NCBI GenBank assembly: GCA_000719695.1
Contig: JOHN01000040.1
Coordinates: forward strand, 28,276 to 92,275
Source of the DNA: Streptomyces sp. NRRL F-6131
GTDB lineage: Bacteria > Actinomycetota > Actinomycetes > Streptomycetales > Streptomycetaceae
Direction of reading: 5' to 3'
DNA length: 64,000 bases
Shown: piece by piece, positions 41,311-51,203 of the stretch
Layout of the letters: every line of letters begins with the position of its first letter
Numbering within the stretch: position 1 is the first letter of the stretch
Position numbers and translations under genes: made by a program
The notes under the pieces: generated by a model
What the model saw: only the letters and a program-made list of their open reading frames with translations
What the model was told of the DNA's origin: nothing
The model's database searches: none

Positions 41311-43579
41311 TGTCGGCCTCGAACCGGATCACCACGGCCTTGGAGGTCGGCGTGTTGCTGATGTCGGCGGTGGAGTCCAGCGGCACCAGCACGTTGGTCT
41401 CCGGGTAGTACGCGGCCGCGCCGCCCCGGGCCACCGGGTAGTGGACGACCCGGAAGTGCGGGGCGCGGCGCTCCACGCCGTCCTTCCACTCGCTGACCAG
41501 GTCGACGTACTGCCCGTCGGCCAGCGCGAACTCCGCCGCGTCGGCCGGGTTGACGAGCACCACCCGCCGCCCGCCCCGGATGCCGCGGTAGCGGTCGTCC
41601 AGGCCGTAGATGGTGGTGTTGTACTGGTCGTGCGAGCGCAGCGTCTGGAGCAGCAGCCGTCCCTCCGGCACCTCCGGCGCGGTGAGCGGGTTGACCGTGA
41701 AGTTGGCCCTGCCGGTCGCCGTCGGGAAGGTGCGGGTGTCGCGCGGGCCGTGCGGGAGGGTGAAGCCGCCCGGGCGGCGGACCTTGTCGTTGAAGTCCTG
41801 GAAGCCGGGGACGACCCGGGCGATCCGGTCGCGCAGGGTGTCGTAGTCGGTCGCGAAGTCCTCCCACGGCACGGTGTCCTGCGGGCCGAGCGCGGCCCGG
41901 GCGAGGCGGCAGACGATGGCGACCTCGGAGAGCAGGCCCGGGGCCGGCGGGCGCAGGCCGCCGCGCGAGGAGTGCACCTGGCCCATGGAGTCCTCGACGC
42001 TGACGAACTGGGCGCCGCGCGCGGTGACGTCCCGGTCGGTGCGGCCGAGGGTGGGCAGGATCAGGGCGCGGGCGCCGGTGATCGCGTGCGAGCGGTTGAG
42101 CTTGGTGGAGACGTGCACGGTCAGCCGGCAGCGGCGCATCGCCGCCTCGGTGACCTCGGTGTCCGGGGTGGCGGCGACGAAGTTGCCGCCCATCGCGAAG
42201 AAGACGCCGATCCGGCCGTCGCGCATGGCCCGGATGGTGTCGACGGAGTCGAGGCCGTGCTCGCGCGGCGGTTCGAAGGAGAACTCGCGGCCGAGGGCGT
42301 CCAGGAAGGCCGGGGCGGGCCGTTCGAAGATGCCCATGGTGCGGTCGCCCTGGACGTTGCTGTGGCCGCGCACCGGGCAGACGCCGGCGCCCGGGCGGCC
42401 CACGTTGCCGCGCAGCAGGAGGAAGTTGACCACCTCGCGGATGGTCGGCACGGAGTGCTTGTGCTGGGTCAGGCCCATCGCCCAGCAGACGATGACGTTG
42501 CGGGAGTCCAGCACCATCCGGGCGAGGTCCTCGATCTGGGACCAGGGGAGTCCGGTCGCGGCGAGCACCTCCGCGCGGGAGGTGGTCCGGGCCTCGGCGG
42601 CGAACTCCTCGAAGCCGTGGCAGTGCTCGTCGACGAAGGCGTGGTCGACGGCGTCCTTCTCCAGGATCAGCTGGTTGAGGGCGCGGAACAGGGCGAGGTC
42701 GCCGCCGAGGCGGATCTGCAGGAAGAGGTCGGTCAGCTTGGTGCCGTGGCCGACCAGGCCGCGGGCCTGCTGCGGGTTCTTGAACCGCTCCAGTCCGGCC
42801 TCGGGCAGCGGATTGACGCTGACGATCGTGGCACCGGCGCGCTTGGCCCGCTCCAGGGCGGAGAGCATCCGGGGGTGGTTGGTGCCCGGGTTCTGGCCCG
42901 CGACGATGATCAGATCGGCCTGGTACAGGTCGTTGAGGCTGACGCTGCCCTTGCCCACGCCGAGCGTCTCGGTGAGCGCCGAGCCGGAGGACTCGTGGCA
43001 CATGTTGGAGCAGTCCGGCAGGTTGTTGGTGCCGAGCCGGCGGGCGAACAGCTGGTAGGCGAACGCGGCCTCGTTGCTGGTCCGGCCCGAGGTGTAGAAC
43101 GCGGCGCCGTCCGGGGTGTCCAGGGCCCGCAGCTCCTCGGCGATCAGCGCGAAGGCGTCGTCCCAGGAGATCGGGGCGTAGTGGGTGGCGCCCTCGTCGA
43201 GGAACATCGGCGCGGTGAGCCGGCCCTGCTGGCCGAGCCAGTAGCCGGAGCGTTCGGCCAGCTCGGCGACCGGGTGCGCGGCGAAGAACTCGGCGCGGAT
43301 CCGGCGTTCGGTGGCCTCCTCGGCGACGGCCTTGGCGCCGTTCTCGCAGAACTCGGCGGTGTGCGTCTTCCCCGGCTCCGGCCAGGCGCAGCCGGGGCAG
43401 TCGAAGCCGTCGGGCTGGTTGACCTTGAGCAGGGTGCTGAGGGTGCGGCGGGCACCCATCTGCTCGGCGGCCATCCGCAGGCTGTGGCCGACCGCGGGCA
43501 GTCCGGCGGCCGCGTGCTGGGGCGCGGAAACCCGGGGGGCGTCCTGCGCCGGATCGCTCTGCGGGGCCTGCTTGGCCAT
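41300..43579 (-). CDS. FdhF/YdeP-family molybdopterin oxidoreductase
   Basis: 759 residues, the alpha-subunit-like formate dehydrogenase family found in many aerobic bacteria. An amino-terminal iron-sulfur region contains [20 protein letters not shown]. The molybdenum ligand region is [14 protein letters not shown]. The bis-MGD binding stretches [16 protein letters not shown] and [17 protein letters not shown] are intact. A carboxy-terminal beta-barrel domain ([19 protein letters not shown]) completes the fold. The substrate of this subfamily is uncertain; formate is assumed. The ATG at 43579 is used. No FdhD gene is adjacent in the window. Confidence 0.92.
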   Translation of the reverse strand: MAKQAPQSDPAQDAPRVSAPQHAAAGLPAVGHSLRMAAEQMGARRTLSTLLKVNQPDGFDCPGCAWPEPGKTHTAEFCENGAKAVAEEATERRIRAEFFAAHPVAELAERSGYWLGQQGRLTAPMFLDEGATHYAPISWDDAFALIAEELRALDTPDGAAFYTSGRTSNEAAFAYQLFARRLGTNNLPDCSNMCHESSGSALTETLGVGKGSVSLNDLYQADLIIVAGQNPGTNHPRMLSALERAKRAGATIVSVNPLPEAGLERFKNPQQARGLVGHGTKLTDLFLQIRLGGDLALFRALNQLILEKDAVDHAFVDEHCHGFEEFAAEARTTSRAEVLAATGLPWSQIEDLARMVLDSRNVIVCWAMGLTQHKHSVPTIREVVNFLLLRGNVGRPGAGVCPVRGHSNVQGDRTMGIFERPAPAFLDALGREFSFEPPREHGLDSVDTIRAMRDGRIGVFFAMGGNFVAATPDTEVTEAAMRRCRLTVHVSTKLNRSHAITGARALILPTLGRTDRDVTARGAQFVSVEDSMGQVHSSRGGLRPPAPGLLSEVAIVCRLARAALGPQDTVPWEDFATDYDTLRDRIARVVPGFQDFNDKVRRPGGFTLPHGPRDTRTFPTATGRANFTVNPLTAPEVPEGRLLLQTLRSHDQYNTTIYGLDDRYRGIRGGRRVVLVNPADAAEFALADGQYVDLVSEWKDGVERRAPHFRVVHYPVARGGAAAYYPETNVLVPLDSTADISNTPTSKAVVIRFEADSGA

Positions 43580-43795
43580 GACTGCGCTCCTCGGCTGTGC
43601 GTGCGGCCGGCGCGTCGTCGCGCGGCCCGCTGCCATCCTCCCACCAGGGGACTCGGGGGCGGCAGGGGAGAGGTGGGCGAAGGTGGGAGGCGGCGGGGGA
43701 GAAGGGGCGGGCGAAGGGGCGGTCGGAGCGGGCGGTCGGAGCGGGCGGCGGCGTGGATAGAGTGCGGGGGCGGCGAGAGTGCGGGGGTGGGACGG

Positions 43796-45691
43796 GTGAC
43801 GAGCGGCGACGTGCTCGACGGGCGGTACGAGCTGGTCGAGCGGCTGGGCCAGGGCGGCTTCGGCGTGGTGTGGCGGGCCTTCGACTCCCGGATGCGGCGG
43901 CCGGTGGCGGTCAAGGTCATCAACCACCACGGCGAGGACCAGCAGAAGGCGGCGCTGCGGTTCGTCCGGGAGGCCTGCGCGGCCGGCAACCTCTCGCACC
44001 CGCACATCGTGACCGTGCACGACCTCGGCGAGGCCGAGCTCGGCGGCCGGCGGGTCACCTACCTGGTGATGGAGTTGCTCACCGGACGGACGTTGACCGC
44101 GGTGCTCCGGGACGGCCCGCCCGACCCGGTGCAGAGCCTGCGCTGGGGGCGGCAGATCTGCTCCGCGCTGGCCGCCGCCCACGACGCCGGCATGGTGCAC
44201 CGCGACATCAAGCCCGAGAACATCATGGTCACCGAGGCCGGGACGGCGAAGGTGCTGGACTTCGGCATCGCCCAGCTCGACGTCGGGGCGGGCGGGCTGA
44301 CCACCACCGGGACGGTGATCGGCAGCCCGGCGTACATGGCGCCGGAGCGCTGGACCGGCGGCCGGGTGGACGGCCGGGCGGACCTCTACGCGTTCGGCTG
44401 CGTGCTGGTGGAACTCTGCACCGGGGCGCGGCCGTTCGGCGGCGACTCGACGCCGGTGCTGATGTACCAGCACCTGAACGAGCCGCCGCCGGCGCTGGAC
44501 CCGGCGGAGTTCGGGCTGCCGGCCGAGCTGGCCGGGCTGGTCACGGCGCTGCTGGCGAAGGACCCGGCGGACCGCCCGGCGGACGCCCGGACGGTGGAGC
44601 GGCGGCTCGCGGAACTGGAGGAGGGGTGGCGGGCGGCGCGGCCGGGGTTCGGGCCGGTGGTGGCCGCGGCCCCGCCGGTGCCGGTCGGCCCGCCGGCGGG
44701 AGCTGTCGGGCCCGTCGGGCCCGCGGGACCGGCCGTCCCGCCGGTGCCGGTCGGCCCCGTCGTGCCGGGGCCCGTCCCGCCCGGCGCGCTGCCGCCCGTG
44801 CTGCCTCCGCTCACCACTCCGCCGCTCACCACTCCGCCGCACGCAGCCCCGCCGCACGCAGCCCCGTCGCACGCCGTCCCGCCGCACGCCGTCCCGCCGG
44901 ACGAGGCCGTCCGCGCCGCCCTGCGCGAGCGCCGGAGCGCCGCGTTCCGGGCGACCACCCCCGGCGAGTCCGCCGCCCTGCTCCAGGCGGTGGCCCAGGA
45001 GGCGGTGGCCGCGCTCGGCGCCACCGACCGCGAGACCCTCAACGCCTGGCGGGACTTCACCTGGTTCCTGAGCCGGGCCGGCGACCTCGCCGGTGCGATC
45101 GGGCTGCTGTCCACGGTGGCCGAGGACATGCGGCTCGCCCTCGGCCAGTCCGACCCGGACACCCTCGCCGCCCGCTACCACCTGGTCCGGTGCATCGGCG
45201 AGAGCGGCGAGACGGTCAGCGCGATGCGCCGGCTCGCCCAGCTGCTGCCGGACCTGCACGCGACCTGGGGCGGTCACGACCCGCGGGTGCTCAAGGCCCG
45301 GCACGACCTGGCGGTCTACACGGCCGACCGGGGCGACCTCGAAGGCGCGGTGCTCCAGCTGCGCACCCTGCTGCCCGACCTCGCCCAGGTGCTCGGCGAG
45401 CAGCACCCGGCCGCCGTCCAGGCCTGGCAGGACCTCGCCGGCTACCAGCAGCGGCTGGCGGCGGACCCGCCCGGCCGGGGCCGCCGCCGACCGCTGCCGA
45501 TGCACCCGGCCGAGGCGCTGACGCTGATCCGCCGCCTGCTGGTCTGGGACTTCGCCTCGGACCGGGAGGCCAACGCCTGTCTGACCGCGCTGGAGCGGGG
45601 CACCGGGATCAAGCAGGTCGGCGACTGGATCCTCTCCGCGCCGGACCACGTCACGGCCGAGGACCTGGTGGACGAGATCTACGGGCCGTGA
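43796..45691 (+). CDS. Ser/Thr protein kinase with TPR-like carboxy-terminal domain
   Basis: 631 residues. Kinase domain (about 10-280): GQGGFGVVW, Lys in VAVKVI, HRDIKPENIM, DFGIAQL and APERW. It is followed by a Pro-rich linker with short HAVPP/HAAPP repeats (about 290-375) and a helical carboxy-terminal domain (about 380-560) with tetratricopeptide-like units (DTLAARYHLVRCIGESGETV, VLKARHDLAVYTADRGDL). There is no membrane helix, so it is a cytoplasmic kinase. The GTG at 43796 is chosen (another at 43787). The catalytic core is very close to the kinase at 55196, suggesting duplication. Confidence 0.9.
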   Translation: MTSGDVLDGRYELVERLGQGGFGVVWRAFDSRMRRPVAVKVINHHGEDQQKAALRFVREACAAGNLSHPHIVTVHDLGEAELGGRRVTYLVMELLTGRTLTAVLRDGPPDPVQSLRWGRQICSALAAAHDAGMVHRDIKPENIMVTEAGTAKVLDFGIAQLDVGAGGLTTTGTVIGSPAYMAPERWTGGRVDGRADLYAFGCVLVELCTGARPFGGDSTPVLMYQHLNEPPPALDPAEFGLPAELAGLVTALLAKDPADRPADARTVERRLAELEEGWRAARPGFGPVVAAAPPVPVGPPAGAVGPVGPAGPAVPPVPVGPVVPGPVPPGALPPVLPPLTTPPLTTPPHAAPPHAAPSHAVPPHAVPPDEAVRAALRERRSAAFRATTPGESAALLQAVAQEAVAALGATDRETLNAWRDFTWFLSRAGDLAGAIGLLSTVAEDMRLALGQSDPDTLAARYHLVRCIGESGETVSAMRRLAQLLPDLHATWGGHDPRVLKARHDLAVYTADRGDLEGAVLQLRTLLPDLAQVLGEQHPAAVQAWQDLAGYQQRLAADPPGRGRRRPLPMHPAEALTLIRRLLVWDFASDREANACLTALERGTGIKQVGDWILSAPDHVTAEDLVDEIYGP

Positions 45692-45730
45692 CGCCCGGGC
45701 GGGCCGGTGCTGCTCCGGGCCCGGTGCCGG

Positions 45731-47698
45731 TCAGACGGCCACCGCCGCCTCCGCCCGTTCGACCGGGCCCTGTTCGACCGGACCCTGTTCGAGCGGGCCC
45801 CGGGCGAGCGCGCCCAGCAGCGCCCGGGCCGCCGCGTCGTTCTGCCGGAAGCCGGGCGAGTCGGTGCGCGGCCGGGCGAAGGCGGCCGCCGTCCGCAGGC
45901 TGGTGTGCGGCCCGAGCGCGGTGCGGCGCGGGTGCGGTTCGCCGCCGAGGGCCGGGTCGAGGACGCGGCCGTCCCCCGGTCGGACGGTGAGCAGCCCCGA
46001 ACGGTGGGTGTGCTCCGGGTCGCTGACCACCTCCTCGACGATCCGCCCCTCGCGGTGCAGCTCCCGCAGCAACGGGTCCCGGGTGCGGGCCAGCGCGTGC
46101 CGGGGCAAATACGCCTCGACCAGCGCGGTGGCGGTGACGGTGTGGCCGGGCACGGTGGCGCCGGAGGCCCGCCAGGTGCCGCTGGGCTCGTCCCGCTCGA
46201 TCCGGACGTCCGCGCCGAGGAAGCGGACCACCCCGGCCTCGGAGAGCGCGAGCAACTGGCGCAGCCGGAAGCCGGGCGGGCCGGACGCCAGGTAGCTGAA
46301 GTAGCCGAAGAACCACTCGTCGACCTCCTCGGCCACCGAGCGGGCGGTGAGCCGGCCGGAGGCGAGCAGCCGGGGCAGCTGGCCGAAGAGCGACAGCAGG
46401 GCGAGGAAGGCGCCGAGATCGGCGCTGTGGGCGGGGTCGGCGCGGCGGTCGGCGTCCTCGGCGATGTAGTGGCGCAGGTGGCGCTGGAGCTCCTCGGTGG
46501 AGTCGAGTTCCAGCCCGGCGAGCGGGTGGTCGAGGCGTTCGAGGTCGAGCCGGTCGGCCGGGTCGGGGACGGCCCGTTCGACCAGGGCACGCAGCTCCGG
46601 GGAGGCCCAGTCGTGGGCGTCGTGGCCGGCGAGGAACTCCGCCCAGGGCAGGGCGGTGCGCTCCGGGTGGGCGTGGAACAGTTCGTGGTAGTGGCCGAAG
46701 GCGATGTCCTTGGCCATCAACGGCCAGGCGTCGCGCCGCAGTTCGAGCGGGCCTGGCCGGTCGAGCAGGGCGTCGACGGCGGCCGCGTCGAAGGCCCGGG
46801 GGAGCGGTGGCCGCGGGCCGAGGAGGCGGTAGTCGGTCTTGGAGTGGTACGGGACGCCGCGTCGCGAGCCGACGTGGACGACCGGCTCGCGGCCGGAGGG
46901 CCGGTAGACCAGGCCGCCCCCGGCGGTCTCCTCGAAGCGGCCGCCGCGGCCCTCGGTGAGCAGCGAGACCAGGTCGACGAAGGCGAGCCCGAAGCCGCGC
47001 AGCACGGTGTGCTCGCCGGGCGCGATGCGGTCGAGTTCGGCGGCGACGTCGGCGGAGTAGGCGGGCGGCAGGTGGAAGCGGCCGTGCCGGGCGGCGAAGG
47101 CGGTGTCGGCGGCGTACCGGGGGTCGGGGGCGGAGTCGAGGTGGCCGAGGGTGAGGACGACGTGGTCGGCGGTGAGCACCCGGTCGGTGAGGTGGACGCG
47201 CTGCGGGCCGTCCGCCGGGCCGTCGACGCGCCGTGCGGTGTCCCGGTGGACGGTGACCGTGATGTGCGGCGGCAGGTCGGCGACGGCGCGCCGGAACACC
47301 CAGTCCAGGTAGGCGCTCTGGGCCCGCCGGGTGGGGAAGTCGGTGGGCGCGAGGGCCCGCAGTTCGGCCCGCAGTCCCGGGTCGGCGATCTCCCGGTGGG
47401 GGGCGAACTCCTCGGGTCGGGCGGCCCATTCGGCGAGCGAGGGGCCGGGGCGGACCGGCCCGTCGAGGGTCGAGCGCTCGTCGGTGAACATCGTGACGTC
47501 CTCGGCCATCGAGTTCATCCGCAGCAGCGGGGACTGCTCGTGCCGCCAGATCCGGCCGCCGCCGGGCGGGTGGGGGTCGACCAGGTGGATGTGCAACGGC
47601 CGTTCGGGGGGCAGCAGTTCGGGTGCGTTGGCGGCGATCCGCTCCAGCAGGCCGGTGCCGCGCGGCCCGGCGCCGACGACGACCAGGACGGCGCTCAT
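45731..47698 (-). CDS. FAD/NAD(P)-binding protein (NAD_binding_9 type)
   Basis: 655 residues. The amino-terminal dinucleotide motif VVVGAGPRGTGLLERI binds FAD or NAD(P). A large middle region contains PHPPGGGRIWRHEQSPLLRMN, HVVLTLGHLDSAPDP and RGFGLAFVDLVSLLTEGRGG. The carboxy end has short Glu-Gln-Gly-Pro-Val-Glu repeats. Related proteins (YdhS-like) have no settled activity. The ATG at 47698 overlaps the stop of the permease gene by 4 bases, so it is co-translated with a transporter component. It may process the imported compound or supply reduced flavin to the divergently encoded monooxygenase; that role is inferred. Confidence 0.82.
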   Translation of the reverse strand: MSAVLVVVGAGPRGTGLLERIAANAPELLPPERPLHIHLVDPHPPGGGRIWRHEQSPLLRMNSMAEDVTMFTDERSTLDGPVRPGPSLAEWAARPEEFAPHREIADPGLRAELRALAPTDFPTRRAQSAYLDWVFRRAVADLPPHITVTVHRDTARRVDGPADGPQRVHLTDRVLTADHVVLTLGHLDSAPDPRYAADTAFAARHGRFHLPPAYSADVAAELDRIAPGEHTVLRGFGLAFVDLVSLLTEGRGGRFEETAGGGLVYRPSGREPVVHVGSRRGVPYHSKTDYRLLGPRPPLPRAFDAAAVDALLDRPGPLELRRDAWPLMAKDIAFGHYHELFHAHPERTALPWAEFLAGHDAHDWASPELRALVERAVPDPADRLDLERLDHPLAGLELDSTEELQRHLRHYIAEDADRRADPAHSADLGAFLALLSLFGQLPRLLASGRLTARSVAEEVDEWFFGYFSYLASGPPGFRLRQLLALSEAGVVRFLGADVRIERDEPSGTWRASGATVPGHTVTATALVEAYLPRHALARTRDPLLRELHREGRIVEEVVSDPEHTHRSGLLTVRPGDGRVLDPALGGEPHPRRTALGPHTSLRTAAAFARPRTDSPGFRQNDAAARALLGALARGPLEQGPVEQGPVERAEAAVAV

Positions 47699-48738
47699 CG
47701 GGCGCCCTCCCCGACGGACTCGGCGGCGGTGTCCCCGGTTTCCGCCGCGGCGGCGCGCAGCCGGCGGTACGCGGCCCGGGCCCGGTGCAGCGGGGTGGGC
47801 GGCAGCCCTTCGCGGGTGGCGCCCTTCGCGAAGTGGCGTTCGACGTAGTACTGCCCGACCGAGAGCACAGTGGTGATCACGACGTACCAGAGGGTGGCGA
47901 CCATCAGCATCGGGATGACCTGGTACGACTGCAGGTAGACCAGCTGCACCGAGTAGAGCAGGTCGGAGACGGCCAGCACGCTGATGATGCTGGTCCCCTT
48001 GAGCGCGCTGATCAGCATGTTCCCGGCGGTCGGCACGATCGAGCGCATGGCCTGCGGGACGACGATCCGGCGCAGCACGCGCCACCGGCCGAGGCCGAGC
48101 GCGGCGGCGGCCTCCAGTTGGCCCCGGTCGACGGAGAGGATGCCGCCGCGCACCACCTCGGCGGCGTAGGCGGCCTCCAGCAGGGTCAGTCCGACGACGG
48201 CGGTGAGGGTCGGGCCGAACAGGTTCACCGTCCGGACGGTGAGGAACTCCGGGCCGAACGGGATGCCCAGGCCGAGCGTCGGGTAGAGCGCGCCGATGTT
48301 GAAGAACAGCAGCAGCTGCACCAGGGCCGGGGTGGAGCGGAAGATCCAGATGTAGATCCAGCTGAGCGTGCGCAGCACCGGGTTGGCGGACAGCCGCATG
48401 GTGGCGAGCACGGTGCCGAGCACGAAGCCCAGGGCGAGGGTGACGGCGGTCAGCCAGAGGGTCAGGGTGAGGCCGTTCATCACGGAGGTGGCGGTGAACC
48501 AGTCGGCGACCACGTCCCACTGGAACGCCCGGTTGCGGACCAGGGAGTTGACCACCATGGCGAACAGCAGCAGGGCGAGGGCGGCGGAGATCCACTGGCC
48601 GGTGCGGCGGCGCGGGACGATCCGGGCGGTGGCGGCCGCGGCGTCGGGGACGGAGGCGGCGGTGCCGGTACCGGTGCGGGGCGGCGCGGCGACGGTGGAG
48701 GCGGCGGGGGCGGGCAGGACGTCCGGCGGGGTGGCCAT
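47695..48738 (-). CDS. amino-acid ABC transporter permease (divergent arm of the sulfur locus)
   Basis: 347 residues, PAAT permease. A Pro/Ala-rich amino-terminal tail precedes six predicted helices; the EAA loop is LLEAAYAAEVVRGGILSVDRGQ and the tail ends beyond YYVERHFAKGA. There is no ATPase or binding protein on its own strand, so it probably uses the ATPase and binding proteins encoded divergently at 51204-55045 and may pair with the permease at 52186, as TcyL/TcyM do in Bacillus. The ATG at 48738 has GGAG upstream. It is highly similar to the permease at 2947. Confidence 0.92.
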   Translation of the reverse strand: MATPPDVLPAPAASTVAAPPRTGTGTAASVPDAAAATARIVPRRRTGQWISAALALLLFAMVVNSLVRNRAFQWDVVADWFTATSVMNGLTLTLWLTAVTLALGFVLGTVLATMRLSANPVLRTLSWIYIWIFRSTPALVQLLLFFNIGALYPTLGLGIPFGPEFLTVRTVNLFGPTLTAVVGLTLLEAAYAAEVVRGGILSVDRGQLEAAAALGLGRWRVLRRIVVPQAMRSIVPTAGNMLISALKGTSIISVLAVSDLLYSVQLVYLQSYQVIPMLMVATLWYVVITTVLSVGQYYVERHFAKGATREGLPPTPLHRARAAYRRLRAAAAETGDTAAESVGEGAR

Positions 48739-49028
48739 GCGGAGGCTCCAGGCGGGAGGGCGGAGATGCGGGATGCGCGCGGGCGCACGGGGCGGGGGTA
48801 CGGCGTGGTCACGTACGGCCGTCGCGGCCGGCCCGCGTCCCTCAACACGGCCGGCGATGCACTGCACTCCGCTTTCGATCGTACGCGTGCGCGAGCGCCG
48901 GGTGTCAAGGGTCGTCGTCGGCGGGACGCCGGGGGCGGGGGATGTGTCGCGTGGCGACAGGAGATCGCAACAGAGCGGTAATGGACGGTGGTTGACGCCG
49001 TGCGCGGTTCGCTGCTCAACTTGAGGCC
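48739..49028. promoter_or_regulatory. divergent promoter region of the sulfur locus
   Basis: Contains a perfect inverted repeat tgtcgc-gtg-gcgaca (48945-48959), a candidate operator. A TTGACG hexamer near 48991 lies shortly before the leader peptide. The regulator is unknown. Confidence 0.45.
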
Positions 49029-49106
49029 ATGTACGCCGAGCAGCCCCTGGTCACCCGCGACCACATCGACTTCGGTCGGGTGTGGTCCGCGGCGTGTCGC
49101 GGCTGA
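49029..49106 (+). CDS. putative cysteine-type leader peptide
   Basis: A 25-residue reading frame, ATG at 49029 with TTGAGG upstream, stop TGA at 49104. The peptide contains LVTRDHIDFGRVWSAACRG. The pattern L-x-x-R-x-H-I-D-[LF]-x-R-V-x-S-A-x-C is that of the actinobacterial leader peptides found before sulfur-assimilation and sulfur-compound uptake genes. A Cys codon third from the end would let ribosome stalling report cysteinyl-tRNA shortage. It lies 358 bases before the monooxygenase gene with a hairpin between. Confidence 0.8.
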   Translation: MYAEQPLVTRDHIDFGRVWSAACRG

Positions 49107-49464
49107 CCCGGCAGCGGGCCGCCCGTCCGGCCCCGTCCTCCCCCGGAGGGACCTCCCTCGGTGCCCCGTCCCGGGCCGGGAGAGCCGTCACGTCCTGACG
49201 GCTCGTCGACCGCGCGCTGCCGCCACCCCTTCTCCTCGTCGCCCCGCTGCGCTCCGGCAGTTCCGCCAACCGCTTCCGCGGGCCGTCACGGGCCCGTCGT
49301 CGCCCCGCCCCCCGTTCCGTCCCGCCACCACCGTCCCGCCCCGTCTCCGGCGCCGGCCCCGTCCCCGGCGCCGGCCGGCGGTCCCTGCTGCCCGCCTGCT
49401 GCCTGCCCGCCCGCCGCCCGGCCGCGCCCACCGGACCGCGCACGACCCGAAAGGTTCCGCCACC
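49107..49464 (+). promoter_or_regulatory. leader region with candidate attenuator hairpin
   Basis: The best hairpin is gagccgtca / tgacggctc (49183-49205, 9-bp stem, 5-base loop), about 80 bases after the leader-peptide stop. The rest (49206-49440) is unusually C/T-rich on this strand and codes for nothing evident. Attenuation by alternative pairing is inferred. Confidence 0.5.
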
Positions 49465-50643
49465 ATGCCCGTCGAATTCCTCGGCATCGCCGCCACCGCC
49501 GACGGTACGGAGACCACCGCGAGCACCACGGCCGCGTTCGACCGCGACTACACCCTGCGGCTGGCCCGCGCCCACGAGGACCACGGCTGGGACCGCGTGC
49601 TGTTCGCCTACGGCTCCGGCTCCCCGGATCCGGCGCCCGCCGCGGCGTTCCTCGCCTCCCACCTCGACAGCCTGCAGATCCTGCTCGCCCACCGCCCCAA
49701 CGTCTCCTACCCGACCTTCGCGGCCAAGACCTTCGCCACCCTGGACCGGATCAGCGAGGGCCGGCTCACCGTCCACTTCATCACCGGCGGCAACGACCAC
49801 GAGCAGCGGCGCGAGGGCGACGTCCTCGGCAAGGACGAGCGGTACGCCCGCACCCGGGAGTACATCCGGATCGTCAAGAAGGCCTGGACCAGCCGGGAGC
49901 CCTTCGACCACGAGGGCGCGCACTACCGCTTCCACGACTTCGTCTCCGACGTCTTCCCCGTGCAGGAACCGCGGCCGGGCGTCTCCTTCGGCGGCTCCTC
50001 GGAGGCGGCGTACGCGGCCGGCGGCGCCGAGGCGGACATCTACTGCCTCTGGGGCGAGCCGCTGGCCCGCACCGCCGAGCAGATCGAGCGGGTCCGGGAG
50101 GCGGCCCGGGCGGCCGGCCGGGCCGAGTCGCCGCGGATCCAGGTGGCGTTCCGGCCGATCATCGCGCCGACCGAGGAGCTGGCCTGGGAGAAGGCGCACC
50201 GCACGGTGGCCGCGATCAGGGCCCGCCGGGAGGGCGGCGAGCTGGTCCGCCGCGGCCGCCCGTCCGCCGCGGGGCCGGAGAACGCCGGTTCGCAGCGGCT
50301 GCTGGAGATCGCCGAGGCCGGTGAGCGCTACGACCGGGCGCTGTGGACGCCGACCGCGGCCGCCACCGGCGGGGCGGGCAACTCCAACGCGCTGGTCGGC
50401 ACCCCGGAGACGGTCGCCCAGGCCCTGCTCGACTACTACGACCTGGGCGTGGACATCCTCTCCGCCCGCGGCTACCACCTGGTGGACGACGCGATCGACT
50501 TCGGCCGGTACGTCATCCCGATCGTCCGCGAGGAGGTCGCCAAGCGGGACGCCGCGAAGGCCGCCGCCGAGGCGGCGGCGGAGGCCGAGCGGGCCGGGCG
50601 CGCCGAGCACGACCGGCACCAGCTGATCGCGGCCCAGGCGTGA
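49465..50643 (+). CDS. LLM-class flavin-dependent monooxygenase (SsuD-like)
   Basis: 392 residues of the bacterial luciferase-like superfamily. Uses reduced FMN and O2; relatives cleave C-S bonds of alkanesulfonates (SsuD) or of N-acetylated S-alkylcysteines (YtnJ/CmoJ). Motifs: EFLGIAATADGTET, HRPNVSYPTFAAKTFATLDR, RLTVHFITGGNDHEQRREGD and VSFGGSSEAAYA. The carboxy end is an Ala/Glu-rich helix. The ATG at 49465 has AAAGG upstream. It is the first gene of an operon with a GNAT gene (4-base overlap) and an amino-acid-type ABC transporter, preceded by a leader peptide. The context favours a sulfur source that looks like an amino acid, not a sulfonate. Confidence 0.9.
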   Translation: MPVEFLGIAATADGTETTASTTAAFDRDYTLRLARAHEDHGWDRVLFAYGSGSPDPAPAAAFLASHLDSLQILLAHRPNVSYPTFAAKTFATLDRISEGRLTVHFITGGNDHEQRREGDVLGKDERYARTREYIRIVKKAWTSREPFDHEGAHYRFHDFVSDVFPVQEPRPGVSFGGSSEAAYAAGGAEADIYCLWGEPLARTAEQIERVREAARAAGRAESPRIQVAFRPIIAPTEELAWEKAHRTVAAIRARREGGELVRRGRPSAAGPENAGSQRLLEIAEAGERYDRALWTPTAAATGGAGNSNALVGTPETVAQALLDYYDLGVDILSARGYHLVDDAIDFGRYVIPIVREEVAKRDAAKAAAEAAAEAERAGRAEHDRHQLIAAQA

Positions 50644-51125
50644 GCGGCGCACCGGCGCTCGACGTCGAGGTCCGCCGGGTCGGGATCGACGACCCGCTCG
50701 CCGAGCCGCTGGTGCGCGAGCTCACCGAGGAGTACGTGCGCCGCTACGGTCCCGAGGCGCACGAGGAGATGACCCGCTACCCGGCGGACAGCTGGACCGC
50801 GCCGCACGGCCTGCTGCTGCTCCTGCTGGAGGACGGCGAGCCGGTGGCCGGCGGCGCGTACAAGCGGTACGACGAGCGGACGGCGGAGGTGAAGCGGATG
50901 TGGACGGCCGCGGCGCACCGCCGCCGGGGGCTGGCCCGCCGGGTGCTGGCCGAGCTGGAGCGGGCCGCCGCCGGGGCCGGCTACGGCCGGATCTTCCTCA
51001 CCACCGGCCCGCGCCAGCCCGAGGCCAGGGGGCTGTACCTGGCCGCCGGGTACACCCCGCTGTTCGACGTCGACGCCGACCCGCTGACGATCGGACCGCT
51101 GCCGTTCGAGAAGCACCTCGTCTGA
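50640..51125 (+). CDS. GNAT-family N-acetyltransferase
   Basis: 161 residues. Acetyl-CoA binding motif A in VKRMWTAAAHRRRGLARRVL with the R-R-x-G-L-A signature, then ARGLYLAAGYTPL. The acceptor is not shown by the sequence. The GTG at 50640 overlaps the stop of the monooxygenase gene by 4 bases, so the two are translationally coupled. In the B. subtilis ytmI operon a GNAT enzyme N-acetylates S-(2-succino)cysteine before oxidative cleavage; the same role is a reasonable inference here. Confidence 0.88.
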   Translation: MSGAPALDVEVRRVGIDDPLAEPLVRELTEEYVRRYGPEAHEEMTRYPADSWTAPHGLLLLLLEDGEPVAGGAYKRYDERTAEVKRMWTAAAHRRRGLARRVLAELERAAAGAGYGRIFLTTGPRQPEARGLYLAAGYTPLFDVDADPLTIGPLPFEKHLV

Positions 51126-51203
51126 AGTCGCACCTCCGCCGGACCCGCACCCGCTGGACCCGTGGACCCCGCACCGCCCCCGTACCTCCCGAAAGGCACC
51201 TCC

